NCBI RefSeq assembly: GCF_003478445.1
Contig: NZ_QUET01000026.1
Coordinates: 1 to 52,867 of the forward strand
Direction: 5' to 3'
Source: Roseburia sp. AM59-24XD
GTDB lineage: Bacteria; Bacillota; Clostridia; Lachnospirales; Lachnospiraceae
Length of the DNA: 52,867 nucleotides
The translations under genes and the position numbers were made by a program. The notes under the pieces are model-generated. The model was not told where the DNA came from. It saw nothing but the letters and a program-made list of their open reading frames with translations, and did not search any database. Numbering within the stretch: the first letter of the stretch is position 1; each line of letters starts with the position of its first letter. Below are positions 43,915 to 52,558 of this stretch, piece by piece.

Positions 43915-44679
43915 TTACTTATCTTCATGACCATATGAACCATACTCCCCATATTGCCCATACTGACCGTACTTCCCATAACCATACTTTCCATAACCGT
44001 ATTTGCCGTAGCCATATTTACCATATCCGTACTTTCCTCCACCCATCGGAACCTTGTTAAGCACTGTTCCGAGAATCTTAACCTCGCTTTTTGCAAGCTG
44101 GTTCTTAACATTCTGTACGAAATGATAACTGATTGCATCTGCCTCAACTACGATGATTGCTCCGTCACACTCCTTGGCAACAATCGCACTGTCGATGACA
44201 GAGCCAAGAGGCGGCGTATCGATCAGCACATAATCATAATTCTCTCTGCAGTATTTAATCAGATCATGAAAATGTGTACTCTCTAAAAGCTCTGCCGGAT
44301 TTGGCACAAACGGACCGGAAAAAATAATATCCATCCCATCGATATCTGTATTCAGACATACTTCATCAAGCGTCTTTTGTCCGGATAAATAATGAGCAAG
44401 TCCGGCATCCACACTTCCGACCTTATATCGTCCTGCCAGCACAGACTTTCTCATGTCGGCATCGATCATGATAACACGTTTGCCACTCTCCGCAAAGGAT
44501 ACGGCAAGATTGAACGCCACACTACTTTTACCCTCGTTTGGCGTACAGCTTGTAAAATCAATTACCTGAACGCCTGATCCACTGAACTGGACATTGGTAC
44601 GAAGTGATTTATATGCCTCATCGACACGATAATCTAACTTCTTTCGTCCTTCAAACTTTACCTTTGCCAACCTTCTCAC
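43915..44679 (-). CDS. CpsD-type tyrosine kinase (BY-kinase) with Tyr-rich tail
   Basis: A P-loop tyrosine autokinase that works with CpsC to control polymer length and export. Walker A is SCTPNEGKSSVAFN, Walker A' VIMIDADMRK, Walker B YVLIDTPPLGS. The start is taken as GTG at 44679, because it overlaps the cpsC stop as GTGA and AAAGG lies just before it; a TTG at 44724 would add 15 residues. The C-terminus has four tandem GKYGY units followed by GKYG, QYG, QYG, EYG and SYG, with 13 Tyr in all. BY-kinases end in a Tyr cluster that is autophosphorylated; the perfect periodic form here is unusual. Length 254 residues. Confidence 0.9.
   Translation of the reverse strand: MRRLAKVKFEGRKKLDYRVDEAYKSLRTNVQFSGSGVQVIDFTSCTPNEGKSSVAFNLAVSFAESGKRVIMIDADMRKSVLAGRYKVGSVDAGLAHYLSGQKTLDEVCLNTDIDGMDIIFSGPFVPNPAELLESTHFHDLIKYCRENYDYVLIDTPPLGSVIDSAIVAKECDGAIIVVEADAISYHFVQNVKNQLAKSEVKILGTVLNKVPMGGGKYGYGKYGYGKYGYGKYGYGKYGQYGQYGEYGSYGHEDK
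43930..44037 (-). repeat. Tandem repeats coding for the CpsD Tyr-rich tail
   Basis: Four 15-bp units coding GKYGY (43978-44037), then units coding three-residue xYG patterns (43930-43977). Synonymous differences between units suggest selection on the protein repeat; copy number could vary by slippage. Confidence 0.75.
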
Positions 44680-45461
44680 CCATTTCCTTTCCTGGAACGC
44701 TGTCCTAACAGAAGACGATTCCAAATTCCACCGGAATGACCTTTACGTTTTCTCTTATCCTTCATCATCTGTTCCATTGCGCCCTCCTCGATCGGAATGA
44801 CACCCAGATTATTCAGACCAAGATACTTCTCAACGTCATCCTCGCTGCAGATCGTATCATTTAACAGATACATCAGCACGATAAAGCCGGCACTTGCCAC
44901 GAGACCTAAAAGACCGCCGATAGCAATATTCTTCTTGGTATTCGGACTGCTTGGACTGTTCTCCAGATGACCGTACTCTACTGTTGTCGGCTCATCCACA
45001 TTCATGATTGCTGCGATTCTGGATACAGATACCTCGCTGATCTCGTCCACGATCTCCTTTGCCATATATGGATCATCTGCTGTCACGGTAATATCAAGAA
45101 TACGTGTATCGGACTGATTATTCAGTGATACCATACCCTTGAGTGTCTCATATTCCATATCCAGTCTGAGATTGTCAATCACAGTCTCCAACACCGGACG
45201 GCTCTGTACGAGCACCATATAATCCTGTGTCAACTGGGCTCCCGCCTGCAGATCGGTCAGTGATGTGAGTGCCGATGTCTGTCCTACGATATAAAGCTTT
45301 GAAGTGGACTGATACTTCGGCGTGATCAGAAACATGGTTCCGATCCCGGCTACTGCTGCAAGGATGATACCTGTCATCAGTATGCTGAACCATCTGGCGC
45401 GCACTACCCCAAAAAGTTCTAATAAATCAATTTCGATTTCTTCATCTTGCTGTTTTTCCAT
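44676..45461 (-). CDS. CpsC-type chain-length regulator (Wzz domain)
   Basis: A membrane adaptor that activates CpsD and sets polymer length. The Wzz domain starts at IDLLELFGVVRARWFS. The first helix is about residues 20-43, followed by TPKYQSTSKLYIVG and an outside helical region; the second helix is about 178-200 (GLLGLVASAGFIVLMYLL). A short cytoplasmic tail (DKRKRKGHSGG region) contacts the kinase in this family. It overlaps cpsD by four bases (with the chosen GTG) and follows cpsB by 30 bases. AGAGGGAATC precedes the ATG. The 261-residue length is typical for the Gram-positive form with a separate kinase. Confidence 0.92.
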   Translation of the reverse strand: MEKQQDEEIEIDLLELFGVVRARWFSILMTGIILAAVAGIGTMFLITPKYQSTSKLYIVGQTSALTSLTDLQAGAQLTQDYMVLVQSRPVLETVIDNLRLDMEYETLKGMVSLNNQSDTRILDITVTADDPYMAKEIVDEISEVSVSRIAAIMNVDEPTTVEYGHLENSPSSPNTKKNIAIGGLLGLVASAGFIVLMYLLNDTICSEDDVEKYLGLNNLGVIPIEEGAMEQMMKDKRKRKGHSGGIWNRLLLGQRSRKGNG

Positions 45462-45491
45462 AGATTCCCTCTTATCTTTCTAATCTCCCGA

Positions 45492-46226
45492 TTAATCAAT
45501 ATATTTGTCAGACAGCATTGTCTCCGGATATTTGTTCAGAATCTTTTGAAGAATGCGTTCTGCATCCGGATTCTGCCCGAAATATCGAAGAGCATCTTTC
45601 ATCAGCGGCTTACGATAATCCATTCCATGACAGTCACTTCCCATAAACTGGATGTAGCCATCCAAAATCAACCGACGATGGTAAGCAGCTCTCCGCTGTA
45701 AAAAGCCACCCACAATACTTTCCGTATTCATCTGGAAATAACATCCCATCTTGGCAAGCTCCTCGATATGGTCATAGTTCTTATACAGTGCTTCATAGCG
45801 TTCCATATGAGCAATGATCGGAATATATCCGGCCATAATGTACTCATGCAGTGAATGGTAAAGCACCTGATACTTGTCAGATGGAAGAAATTCTACCAGA
45901 ATATAGCGTGTTCCAGCCATCGTCAATGCACGACCCTTCTGCAGCTCCTCCACCATCCCCGGACCGTTTAACAGTTCATTACCAAGCGAAACAGTAAAGG
46001 AATGATCAATTTCGTCCGCCTGCTTCTGAAGCAGGGCAAGTTTTTCTTTGAGTTCATCTACCGGATGATTATCTCCCTTCACAGAGAAATGTGGTGTTGC
46101 CACAATATGGCGTACTCCCTGATCATATGCCATCTGAAGCATGTGCTTTGATTCATCCGGACTTTTGGAACCGTCGTCTACTCCTGGTAAGATATGCGTA
46201 TGTATGTCATAAAACCCGGTTTCCAT
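45492..46226 (-). CDS. CpsB-type tyrosine-protein phosphatase (PHP fold)
   Basis: A Mn-dependent phosphatase that dephosphorylates the CpsD kinase. The metal-site motifs are DIHTHILPGVDDGS at the N-terminus, VATPHFS, and FMGSDCHG near the C-terminus, all intact. The start at 46226 is chosen because GGGAGGGAGA lies before it and the family sequence begins at METGFYDIHTH. The 244-residue length is normal. It opens the cpsB-cpsC-cpsD set and follows the five-helix membrane protein gene by 13 bases, so the two are likely co-transcribed. Confidence 0.93.
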   Translation of the reverse strand: METGFYDIHTHILPGVDDGSKSPDESKHMLQMAYDQGVRHIVATPHFSVKGDNHPVDELKEKLALLQKQADEIDHSFTVSLGNELLNGPGMVEELQKGRALTMAGTRYILVEFLPSDKYQVLYHSLHEYIMAGYIPIIAHMERYEALYKNYDHIEELAKMGCYFQMNTESIVGGFLQRRAAYHRRLILDGYIQFMGSDCHGMDYRKPLMKDALRYFGQNPDAERILQKILNKYPETMLSDKYID

Positions 46227-46239
46227 GAAATCTCCCTCC

Positions 46240-47850
46240 CTACTCTGCATAGATCGTATGCAGATAACGTTTCCATATCATCAGCGCGATCGCAACAAGA
46301 ATGCCGAGACATCCCATATACATCAGTACATTGATGCTCCACGCAGCATATTTCTGTAAGAACTGCAGATAATATACCGGCGTTGCCTCAATCTTTGCGG
46401 TCACCTTTAATAATTTTGCAAGCACTGCACCTCCTGCAACAAGACAGGATGATATCAGAATGGAAATGCACATAATGCGTGCCGCCTTATGCGGATAACC
46501 ATACAATCTGCATGCAAGTATAAAAAATACTAACAGCATAATAATGCTGACAATACAGGTCAGATAAAACCATCCAAGGAATGATGTGCGACTCTCATAG
46601 ATCACTCTGCCCAGCTTGAACTGAAGCATGTTCTCATAGGTATCCTTCAGCGTCTCAATCATCTGCTGATTACTCTCATCACTCTTGCCTGTCACCTCAG
46701 TTTTCAGGGCATTTTCAATGCCATCTGTTGAAACAGCAGCATCCTTTTCTCCGGCAAGAACCTTGCTGATATACTGCTTCTCCTCAATATATACACTGGA
46801 CAATGTATAAACCTCAGAGGCAATCTTTCCATCATAGCCTGCTTCCTCAAGCTGTCCCTGTGCCGTTTCGCGGATCATCTGAGTCACCCCGAGGAAATAG
46901 TCACTCTCCATCAACTGGCGCTGAATGGAATTATTATTGTATGCACCAAAATATAATCCCAATGCAACCATCAAAAGAAGCGTCCATCCACCGGCAGAAA
47001 CACCTACTCCTGCTGCAATAATTCCACGAAGCCTGCGGTTTTTTTTGTGCTGGCGCTTGATCATAACAATATAATATACGACAGCAGCAATTGCTGCAAC
47101 TGAAATTCCTGAAATCACCCAGAAAAGAATTTTCCATAATGAAATATGAACAATCTTACTTAAAAAGTTATCCTTCACATCCTGTGCTTTACTGTTGTCG
47201 TCTTTAGAATCGGTATTGTTATTCTGAACAGTAAAAGCTGATCCATTTCCTGAGATCGTCACTTTGCCCTGCTTTGCCTGCTCTCTGTCCACATCCTCAA
47301 AGCCGATGGAATTGCCAAGATCCTCTTCCTTCCCCCAGTTATTCACACCGTTAGAAGACTGATCCGCTGCCGGTGTGGCCGTGGCAGTCTGAGCATCCAT
47401 CTGCTGTGTCTCTGTCTTATCACTTTTGCTGTCGTCAGACTTTGTCCCCGGCTTTCCTAAGATTGTCTTTAATAAAAGCTTATTCTTCGCCTCTTCCTTC
47501 TTGGAATGCTCCGGTTCCGGCGTTGCTGTATCATTACCGGATGCCGGCGCCTCTGAGATCAGATCACAATATCCTTCCTGTACCAGCTCCTGATAACTTC
47601 CATGGAACTGTGAAATGTATCCCTGTGCCTGTGCCGCCGAAAGATCTACACCGTCCTGCGCAAGCTTTGCCTGTCCCTGCCCAATATAGGAGCTCTTCAC
47701 AACATATGTGGCACCGTTATAAGAAAACGACTGGGACACCGCAGAGATCAGACTCTGCTCATTTGCATTGATCTCCCCTGCCTGTACACTGACAGCACTT
47801 AGGGCAAAAGCCGCTATTCCAATTATTAATCCTGTTAATCTGCGTTTCAT
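46240..47850 (-). CDS. Unrecognised membrane protein of the cps locus
   Basis: I do not recognise this 536-residue protein. It has a signal peptide (residues 1-24), a small extracytoplasmic domain (~25-105), and a Ser/Asp/Thr/Gln-rich disordered linker (~105-225). Then come membrane helices near 238-262 and 278-302, an outside domain of about 120 residues (TQMIRETAQGQLEEAGYDGK and after), and three further helices (about 428-452, 460-483, 505-528). It stands between an Ig-like gene and cpsB with gaps of 12 and 13 bases, so it belongs to the polysaccharide operon. AAAGGGAAGTT precedes the ATG. A role in export, anchoring or modification of the polymer is inference from position alone. Confidence 0.65.
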   Translation of the reverse strand: MKRRLTGLIIGIAAFALSAVSVQAGEINANEQSLISAVSQSFSYNGATYVVKSSYIGQGQAKLAQDGVDLSAAQAQGYISQFHGSYQELVQEGYCDLISEAPASGNDTATPEPEHSKKEEAKNKLLLKTILGKPGTKSDDSKSDKTETQQMDAQTATATPAADQSSNGVNNWGKEEDLGNSIGFEDVDREQAKQGKVTISGNGSAFTVQNNNTDSKDDNSKAQDVKDNFLSKIVHISLWKILFWVISGISVAAIAAVVYYIVMIKRQHKKNRRLRGIIAAGVGVSAGGWTLLLMVALGLYFGAYNNNSIQRQLMESDYFLGVTQMIRETAQGQLEEAGYDGKIASEVYTLSSVYIEEKQYISKVLAGEKDAAVSTDGIENALKTEVTGKSDESNQQMIETLKDTYENMLQFKLGRVIYESRTSFLGWFYLTCIVSIIMLLVFFILACRLYGYPHKAARIMCISILISSCLVAGGAVLAKLLKVTAKIEATPVYYLQFLQKYAAWSINVLMYMGCLGILVAIALMIWKRYLHTIYAE

Positions 47851-47862
47851 AACTTCCCTTTC

Positions 47863-48759
47863 CTACTGTTCATTTGTATATATTTGCACATCAGAACGAA
47901 CATCCCCCTGAACATAAACAACTCCACAGTCTGCCACAGAAGGATCTATGGCATTCTGCAGATCGCCCTTCAGATAATATGTCTTCTGAAGTTCCAGATC
48001 CTCTACTGTCCAGTACTCCAGATCGGTACTTTCCCTGCTGACACGGATCGTGCCATCGTGATTCACCTCCGGAGTGCCACCGGTTGCCCCGGTCGCAAGC
48101 GTGAACAGAAGATTTCTTCCACTTGTTTTCTTGGTATACGTCTTTCCATTTAAGCAAACGGTAATATTCCCATAATATTGCTTATTGATCAAATACGCTG
48201 TCATCGTCATACCGTCCTTTTCCACCAGACTGGTAGAAACCACCAGAGTGGAGACATCTGCAGGCACCGGTGACACGGTTGCTGTCGGAGCAGCCGGCTC
48301 CTGTGTTACCTGTGGTGCTGACGATACACCTGCTGTCGCTGTCGCTGCCGCCGGTGACGTTGATATCGGCGCCGGTGCTGCAGACGAATCCGGCTTACTG
48401 CTTTCCGTCGGTACAGCCGTCTTTTTCTTTTTCACCGTCACGGTACAAACAGCCTTTAGCGATGGCTTCTTTACAGACTGAACCGTTATTTTCACCTTGC
48501 CGGTCTTTTTGGCGGTCACTTTACCCTTCGCTGTAACAGAAGCAATCTTCTTATTACTGCTGCGCCACTTTAATCTGCCCTTTGCCGCTTTTCCTTTTGC
48601 TTTAAGCCGGAAGCTTTTTCCTGCCGTGATCGTCTTTTTAGTGGTATTAAACCAAAGAGCTTTCTTGCCGGCATGGCAGACCGACGAAGCAGCATTAAAC
48701 TGACAAAGCAATGCAATCACCAAAAGAATACATCCTGCTTTTCTGCTAACCCTCACCAT
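47863..48759 (-). CDS. Secreted Ig-like (Big_2) protein with Pro/Thr/Ala linker
   Basis: A 298-residue exported protein. After a signal peptide (residues ~8-27) comes one Big_2-like, Lys-rich domain (about 34-112; GKSFRLKAKGKAAKG and IASVTAKGKVTAKKTG). A low-complexity Pro/Ala/Thr/Ser linker (~112-165) leads to a C-terminal domain (~165-298) with VSTSLVEKDGMTMTAYLINK and DLEYWTVEDLELQKTYYLKG, which I do not recognise. It lies 12 bases before the membrane protein gene and so is probably the first gene of the cps operon. There is no clear promoter in the ~100 bases above it; partial read-through of the upstream hairpin is possible. Confidence 0.75.
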   Translation of the reverse strand: MVRVSRKAGCILLVIALLCQFNAASSVCHAGKKALWFNTTKKTITAGKSFRLKAKGKAAKGRLKWRSSNKKIASVTAKGKVTAKKTGKVKITVQSVKKPSLKAVCTVTVKKKKTAVPTESSKPDSSAAPAPISTSPAAATATAGVSSAPQVTQEPAAPTATVSPVPADVSTLVVSTSLVEKDGMTMTAYLINKQYYGNITVCLNGKTYTKKTSGRNLLFTLATGATGGTPEVNHDGTIRVSRESTDLEYWTVEDLELQKTYYLKGDLQNAIDPSVADCGVVYVQGDVRSDVQIYTNEQ

Positions 48760-48803
48760 ATTCTATCCCCATTTCGAAGTTTAACAATCATCATTTCATG
48801 AAA

Positions 48804-48833
48804 ACAGGATCGTTACAAACGTAACGATCCTGT
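48804..48833 (-). terminator. Terminator after the 473-residue Ig-like gene
   Basis: ACAGGATCGTTAC (48804-48816), loop AAAC, GTAACGATCCTGT (48821-48833): a perfect 13-bp stem followed on the minus strand by TTTTC. It lies 26 bases past the stop and just before the cps-associated Ig-like gene. Confidence 0.85.
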
Positions 48834-48858
48834 CATGTTTACTTATTACGCTTGGATA

Positions 48859-50280
48859 TTACTTTGAGATAACGAATCCGTACTTCTCCTGAACTGCCTT
48901 TGCGATATCCAATGTTACATTACCATTCTGAACAGTCACTGTGCAAGCACCTGCTGCGCCTGTGATAGTAGCTGTAACAGTTCCATCCTCTGCAACGGCT
49001 ACGGTAGCTGCGTATGCACCATTACCCTCTACAGAACCAACCTTAAGGTCACTTACTGTATAAGATCCGTTTGCACCCTTAACTGTCAGAGAAAACTCAC
49101 CCTCAACAGCAACCTTAGCAACATCTCCGTCAGCCTTAACAGTCAGATTGTAGTCCTTACCATTGTAAGAAACAACTGCTGTATCCTTACCAGCTTCCTT
49201 ATTTACAACGAATCCACCAAACGCCTTTTTGTCATATGCCTTTGTTACGAAAGACTCCGCTGCCTTAACAGCATCCTTCTGAGCACTTGCCTCGAATCTG
49301 TCGCGGATTGTCTCGATTGCAGCAACAGCACCTGCTGTAATCTCAGCATCGTTACCCTCTCCAAAGCTTACCTTGTAAGAAGATCCCTCAGCAAGAGCCG
49401 GAAGATTATAACTCAGATCACCATTATCCTTAACAACAGGAGCGATTGTCTCAACCGGTGCTGCTGTTGGCTCTGTAGATGGCGATACTACCGGGCTGGT
49501 AGACGGTGACACTACTGGGCTTGTAGATGGTGACACTACCGGTGTCTCTGTAGGTGCTGCTGTTGGAGCAACAGTAGGAACTGTTGTAGGAGCTACTGTA
49601 GCTGTAGGTGCTACTGTAGGAGCTGTTGTTACGGAAGGACCTGTTGTAATTGCAGGATTAGATGCGATAGCTGCACCTGTGACAAGAACTGCAACAGTTG
49701 CTTTCTTCTTGCTTCCGTCCACTGCCTTTACAGTGATCTTAGCATTACCGGCCTTGATACCTGTGATAACACCCTTAGCGTTAACCTTAGCGATCTTCTT
49801 TGCATTTGATGTGAATGCAAGAGCCTTGAGTGTAGCCTTCTTAGGCTTTACAGATGTCTTGATCTTCTGCTTTGCACCAACATTAACTGTAATGTTCTTT
49901 GTTGCTGTAACCTTTGTTACTTTCTTCTTGATTTTCTTAACAACAACCTTTACAACAACTTTCTTGCTGCCAGACTTGATTGTGATCTTAGCGTTACCCG
50001 GCTTCTTAGCCTTTACAAGACCCTTCTTAGATACAGAAGCTACTTTCTTCTTGTTGATCTTGTATGTAACCTTTGCCTTCTTAGGCTTTACAGTTACCTT
50101 AAGCTGCTTTGAACCATAACCTGCAGCTGCGCCCTTGTAAAGAACGATCTTCTTTGTCTTTACTGTGAGCTTCTTTGCCTTAACCGCTGCCTGAGCCGGT
50201 GCTGCAGGAACGATTGATGTGATTACCATTGCTGCAGCGGCTACTGTAGCAATCGCTTTCTTGATTGTCTTACTTCTCAT
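48859..50280 (-). CDS. Large secreted Lys-rich Ig-like (Big_2) protein
   Basis: An exported surface or matrix protein of 473 residues. The start at 50280 (MRSKTIKKAIATVAA) follows TTAGGAGGC; the upstream ATG at 50298 has no ribosome site. The signal peptide ends near residue 32 (PAQAA). Two Big_2-like domains, very Lys-rich (about 33-110, 112-205), are followed by a Thr/Pro/Ala/Val linker with three copies of SPVVSPST and, after about 285, a C-terminal domain with a helix (AVAAIETIRDRFEASAQK) and a beta-rich part. It has no LPxTG or other anchor seen. A promoter and terminator frame it as a single-gene unit. The high positive charge may bind anionic wall polymer or the neighbouring polysaccharide; that is inference. 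Confidence 0.8.
   Translation of the reverse strand: MRSKTIKKAIATVAAAAMVITSIVPAAPAQAAVKAKKLTVKTKKIVLYKGAAAGYGSKQLKVTVKPKKAKVTYKINKKKVASVSKKGLVKAKKPGNAKITIKSGSKKVVVKVVVKKIKKKVTKVTATKNITVNVGAKQKIKTSVKPKKATLKALAFTSNAKKIAKVNAKGVITGIKAGNAKITVKAVDGSKKKATVAVLVTGAAIASNPAITTGPSVTTAPTVAPTATVAPTTVPTVAPTAAPTETPVVSPSTSPVVSPSTSPVVSPSTEPTAAPVETIAPVVKDNGDLSYNLPALAEGSSYKVSFGEGNDAEITAGAVAAIETIRDRFEASAQKDAVKAAESFVTKAYDKKAFGGFVVNKEAGKDTAVVSYNGKDYNLTVKADGDVAKVAVEGEFSLTVKGANGSYTVSDLKVGSVEGNGAYAATVAVAEDGTVTATITGAAGACTVTVQNGNVTLDIAKAVQEKYGFVISK
49475..49546 (-). repeat. Three 24-bp tandem repeats coding SPVVSPST
   Basis: Three adjacent 24-bp copies at 49475-49498, 49499-49522 and 49523-49546 encode the repeated Ser/Pro/Val linker of the large Ig-like protein. 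They differ at a few, mostly silent, positions. Confidence 0.7.
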
Positions 50281-50298
50281 CGTTTTGCCTCCTAACAT

Positions 50299-50605
50299 TT
50301 ATGCCCCTCACCCTGATATACCAGACTGAATCTGATAAATCTCATCTCTTCTCCATCGGTATTTTAATGATAGGCATTTTGTTGTTTAATATAACAATTT
50401 TCGAAACTTATTTTAGTTGATCGAATATCAATTGTCAAGATAACACCCAGCCAATTGATTCGTTTTGTGAATTTCATCTATTTTTTTCTTTTTTTCTCAA
50501 AAAAAACCAACAAACTGCACATTATGACCAATTTCATCTGACACATATATGACATATTTTATATAAACACGCTTACTATTTGTTGCTTTTCCACAACAAC
50601 GACTT
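50299..50605 (-). promoter_or_regulatory. Intergenic region with promoter of the large Ig-like gene
   Basis: On the minus strand: TTGACA (50433-50438), a 17-base spacer, TAAAAT (50410-50415), which gives a long leader of about 120 bases. Beside it is a long run of A/T (50479-50510) and a weak hairpin TTGTTG/CAACAA near 50582-50601 that may end the DUF1275 gene transcript. No other gene is seen here. Confidence 0.6.
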
Positions 50606-51298
50606 CTATTTCAGCTTTTCCAGAGACATCAATACAAAGCTGACCACCAAAAGAACACAGGAAATCCAGATCACATGAATACCGTAATACGAGGAAGTAA
50701 TTCCTCCAATTCCGGCTCCAATCGCAAATGTCGCGATCACACCAAAATAATATCCCATCTGTCGAAGCTGCTCCTTCTTATGTTCCCTTGCATATAAAGA
50801 TAACGCCGCCATACCGCTCCGCAGATTACCGATACACATCGTGCTTGCATACGAATATCCACCGACCTTCCGAAACGACTGCACCTGCATGGCACAGGCA
50901 AAGGAAACTAATATTGTCGCCGCCATATTATACGTCTGCGGTATAAAACCGACCACTGCCAATATCACAATCTCTGCCAGCAAAATTCCCTGTCTCCAAT
51001 GAATCCGCTTTGCATTCCGGTAACGGTACTGAACATTTTCCGCAAGAAGCACTCCTGCCGCAAACGCGAGAAGCGGCAACAGATAACGCAGCCCCTCGTA
51101 CCATCTTCCTTCCATAAAATGCTGGCTCATAAGAACAACATTTCCCGTCTGTGCATTCGAAAAAACCTCGTCCCTGCAGTTATATGTATATGCGTCCTGA
51201 AATCCACCGGACAATGCCAGAAAAAATGAATTGATGAACGCCTCCGACATCTGCCTCTGCGGCAGAAATTCCGCAAGATTGAACCCCTTCTTTGCCAC
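50606..51298 (-). CDS. DUF1275 (YoaK) family membrane protein
   Basis: A 230-residue integral membrane protein of unknown function. The family start FLALSGGFQDAYTY and NAQTGNVVLMS are followed by about six helices (near 20-40, 65-85, 100-120, 125-145, 175-195, 205-225), with MQVQSFRKVGGYSYASTMCIGNLRS in between. These two conserved Asn/Gly segments define DUF1275. GTG at 51298 is used, with AGAGG ten bases before. It has a clear promoter of its own and is divergent from degV. Roles in transport have been proposed for the family but are not established. Confidence 0.9.
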   Translation of the reverse strand: MAKKGFNLAEFLPQRQMSEAFINSFFLALSGGFQDAYTYNCRDEVFSNAQTGNVVLMSQHFMEGRWYEGLRYLLPLLAFAAGVLLAENVQYRYRNAKRIHWRQGILLAEIVILAVVGFIPQTYNMAATILVSFACAMQVQSFRKVGGYSYASTMCIGNLRSGMAALSLYAREHKKEQLRQMGYYFGVIATFAIGAGIGGITSSYYGIHVIWISCVLLVVSFVLMSLEKLK

Positions 51299-51353
51299 TT
51301 GGCAACAACCTCTTTTCTTTCATGATATAAAAATGACTAATTACGCCTATAGA

Positions 51354-51382
51354 AGTATAACTATACAAAATCTCACTGTCAA
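51354..51382 (-). promoter_or_regulatory. Promoter of the DUF1275 gene
   Basis: On the minus strand: consensus TTGACA (51377-51382), exactly 17 bases, TATACT (51354-51359). It lies about 55 bases before the GTG start. Confidence 0.75.
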
Positions 51383-51429
51383 TGCTGCCACTGATACTTT
51401 CCGCCTATGGCAGGATACACAGAAGTTAT

Positions 51430-51458
51430 TTGTATGATTAATGATTTCATGGTATAAT
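51430..51458 (+). promoter_or_regulatory. degV promoter
   Basis: TTGTAT (51430-51435), exactly 17 bases, consensus TATAAT (51453-51458), about 40 bases before the degV start. Confidence 0.7.
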
Positions 51459-51499
51459 TTATATAATTATGTAAAAATCACGCATTAAAGGAGGTCAAT

Positions 51500-52387
51500 A
51501 TGGATCAATATATTTTAAGTTGCTGCTCAACAGCTGATCTTTCCAAGGAACAGTTTGAAGCACGCAATATTTCTTATATCTGTTTTCACTACGAGCTGGA
51601 CGGAACCGCTTACGCAGATGATCTGGGACAATCCATGGATTTCAAGGATTTCTATCACCGCATGGCAACCGGTTCGGACACTAAAACATCCCAGGTCAAT
51701 GCAGACGAATATGAATCCTATTTCCGCAAATTTCTGGAGCAGGGTCTTGATATTCTCCATCTGACCCTTTCCTCCGGTATCTCCGGCTCGATCAATTCCG
51801 CTAACATTGCTGCCGAAATTCTCCGCGAAGAATTTCCGGATCGTAAAATATATGTTGTCGATTCTTTATCCGCTTCTTCCGGCTACGGACTGCTGATGGA
51901 TAAGCTTGCCGATCTGCGCGATGAGGGAAAGGATATTGATGAGGTTCGCCGGTTTGCGCTGGATCACCGCCTAAACGCCCAGCACTGGTTCTTTTCTACA
52001 GACCTTTCCTTCTATGTGAAAGGAGGACGTATCTCCAAGACCTCCGGTGCTGTCGGAACCGTTCTTGGAATCTGCCCTTTATTAAATGTCAACAACACCG
52101 GTCATCTGATCCCGCGCTACAAGATCCGCAGCAAGAAAAAGGTCATCGCAGCGATCGTGGAACGTATGAAAGAAAATGCAGAGAACGGTCTGGATTATGC
52201 CGATAAATGTTTTATCTCCCACTCCGACTGCTATGAAGATGCCAAAACCGTTGCCGACAAGGTTGAGCAGACATTTCCACATTTAAAGGGGCATGTTGAG
52301 ATCAATTATATCGGTACCACGATTGGAAGTCATACCGGTCCGGGAACCGTAGCTCTGTTCTTCTGGGGAAAGGAACGTACCGAATAA
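51500..52387 (+). CDS. DegV family fatty-acid-binding protein
   Basis: A cytoplasmic protein that binds a fatty acid; in Gram-positive bacteria the FakB members of this family present the acid to FakA kinase. The 295-residue protein has the two-domain DegV fold: a first strand YILSCCSTADLS, a TSQVN loop, and TLSSGISGSINSANIA, with Ser residues that hold the carboxylate. SLSASSGYG follows, then the second domain with FYVKGGRISKTSGAVG and IGTTIGSHTGPGT near the C-terminus. AAAGGAGGTC precedes the ATG. It has its own promoter and terminator. No fakA gene is in the window. Confidence 0.93.
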   Translation: MDQYILSCCSTADLSKEQFEARNISYICFHYELDGTAYADDLGQSMDFKDFYHRMATGSDTKTSQVNADEYESYFRKFLEQGLDILHLTLSSGISGSINSANIAAEILREEFPDRKIYVVDSLSASSGYGLLMDKLADLRDEGKDIDEVRRFALDHRLNAQHWFFSTDLSFYVKGGRISKTSGAVGTVLGICPLLNVNNTGHLIPRYKIRSKKKVIAAIVERMKENAENGLDYADKCFISHSDCYEDAKTVADKVEQTFPHLKGHVEINYIGTTIGSHTGPGTVALFFWGKERTE

Positions 52388-52409
52388 GTCTGTGAAAACG
52401 ATATTTTCA

Positions 52410-52447
52410 AAGAACGCCTCCGAGCAAAACAACTCGGAGACGTTCTT
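52410..52447 (+). terminator. degV terminator
   Basis: AAGAACG-CTCCGAG and CTCGGAG-CGTTCTT arms (52410-52424, 52433-52447) form a 14-bp stem with one internal mismatch and an 8-base loop, followed by ATTTTC. It ends the degV transcript, so the structured element further on would need separate transcription. Confidence 0.85.
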
Positions 52448-52558
52448 ATTTTCATTAAACTCAAACTTCGCACACCGATTATTGGATTGCGCCCATACTA
52501 TTTCTTATGTCCGAGGAAAATTAATATAGATTTTTGCCTCAGGATATCTGACGAAACC

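Noticed and set aside
43978..44037. CRISPR-like or intergenic tandem repeat
   Set aside because: The repeats are in frame within cpsD, have no spacers and encode the Tyr-rich tail.
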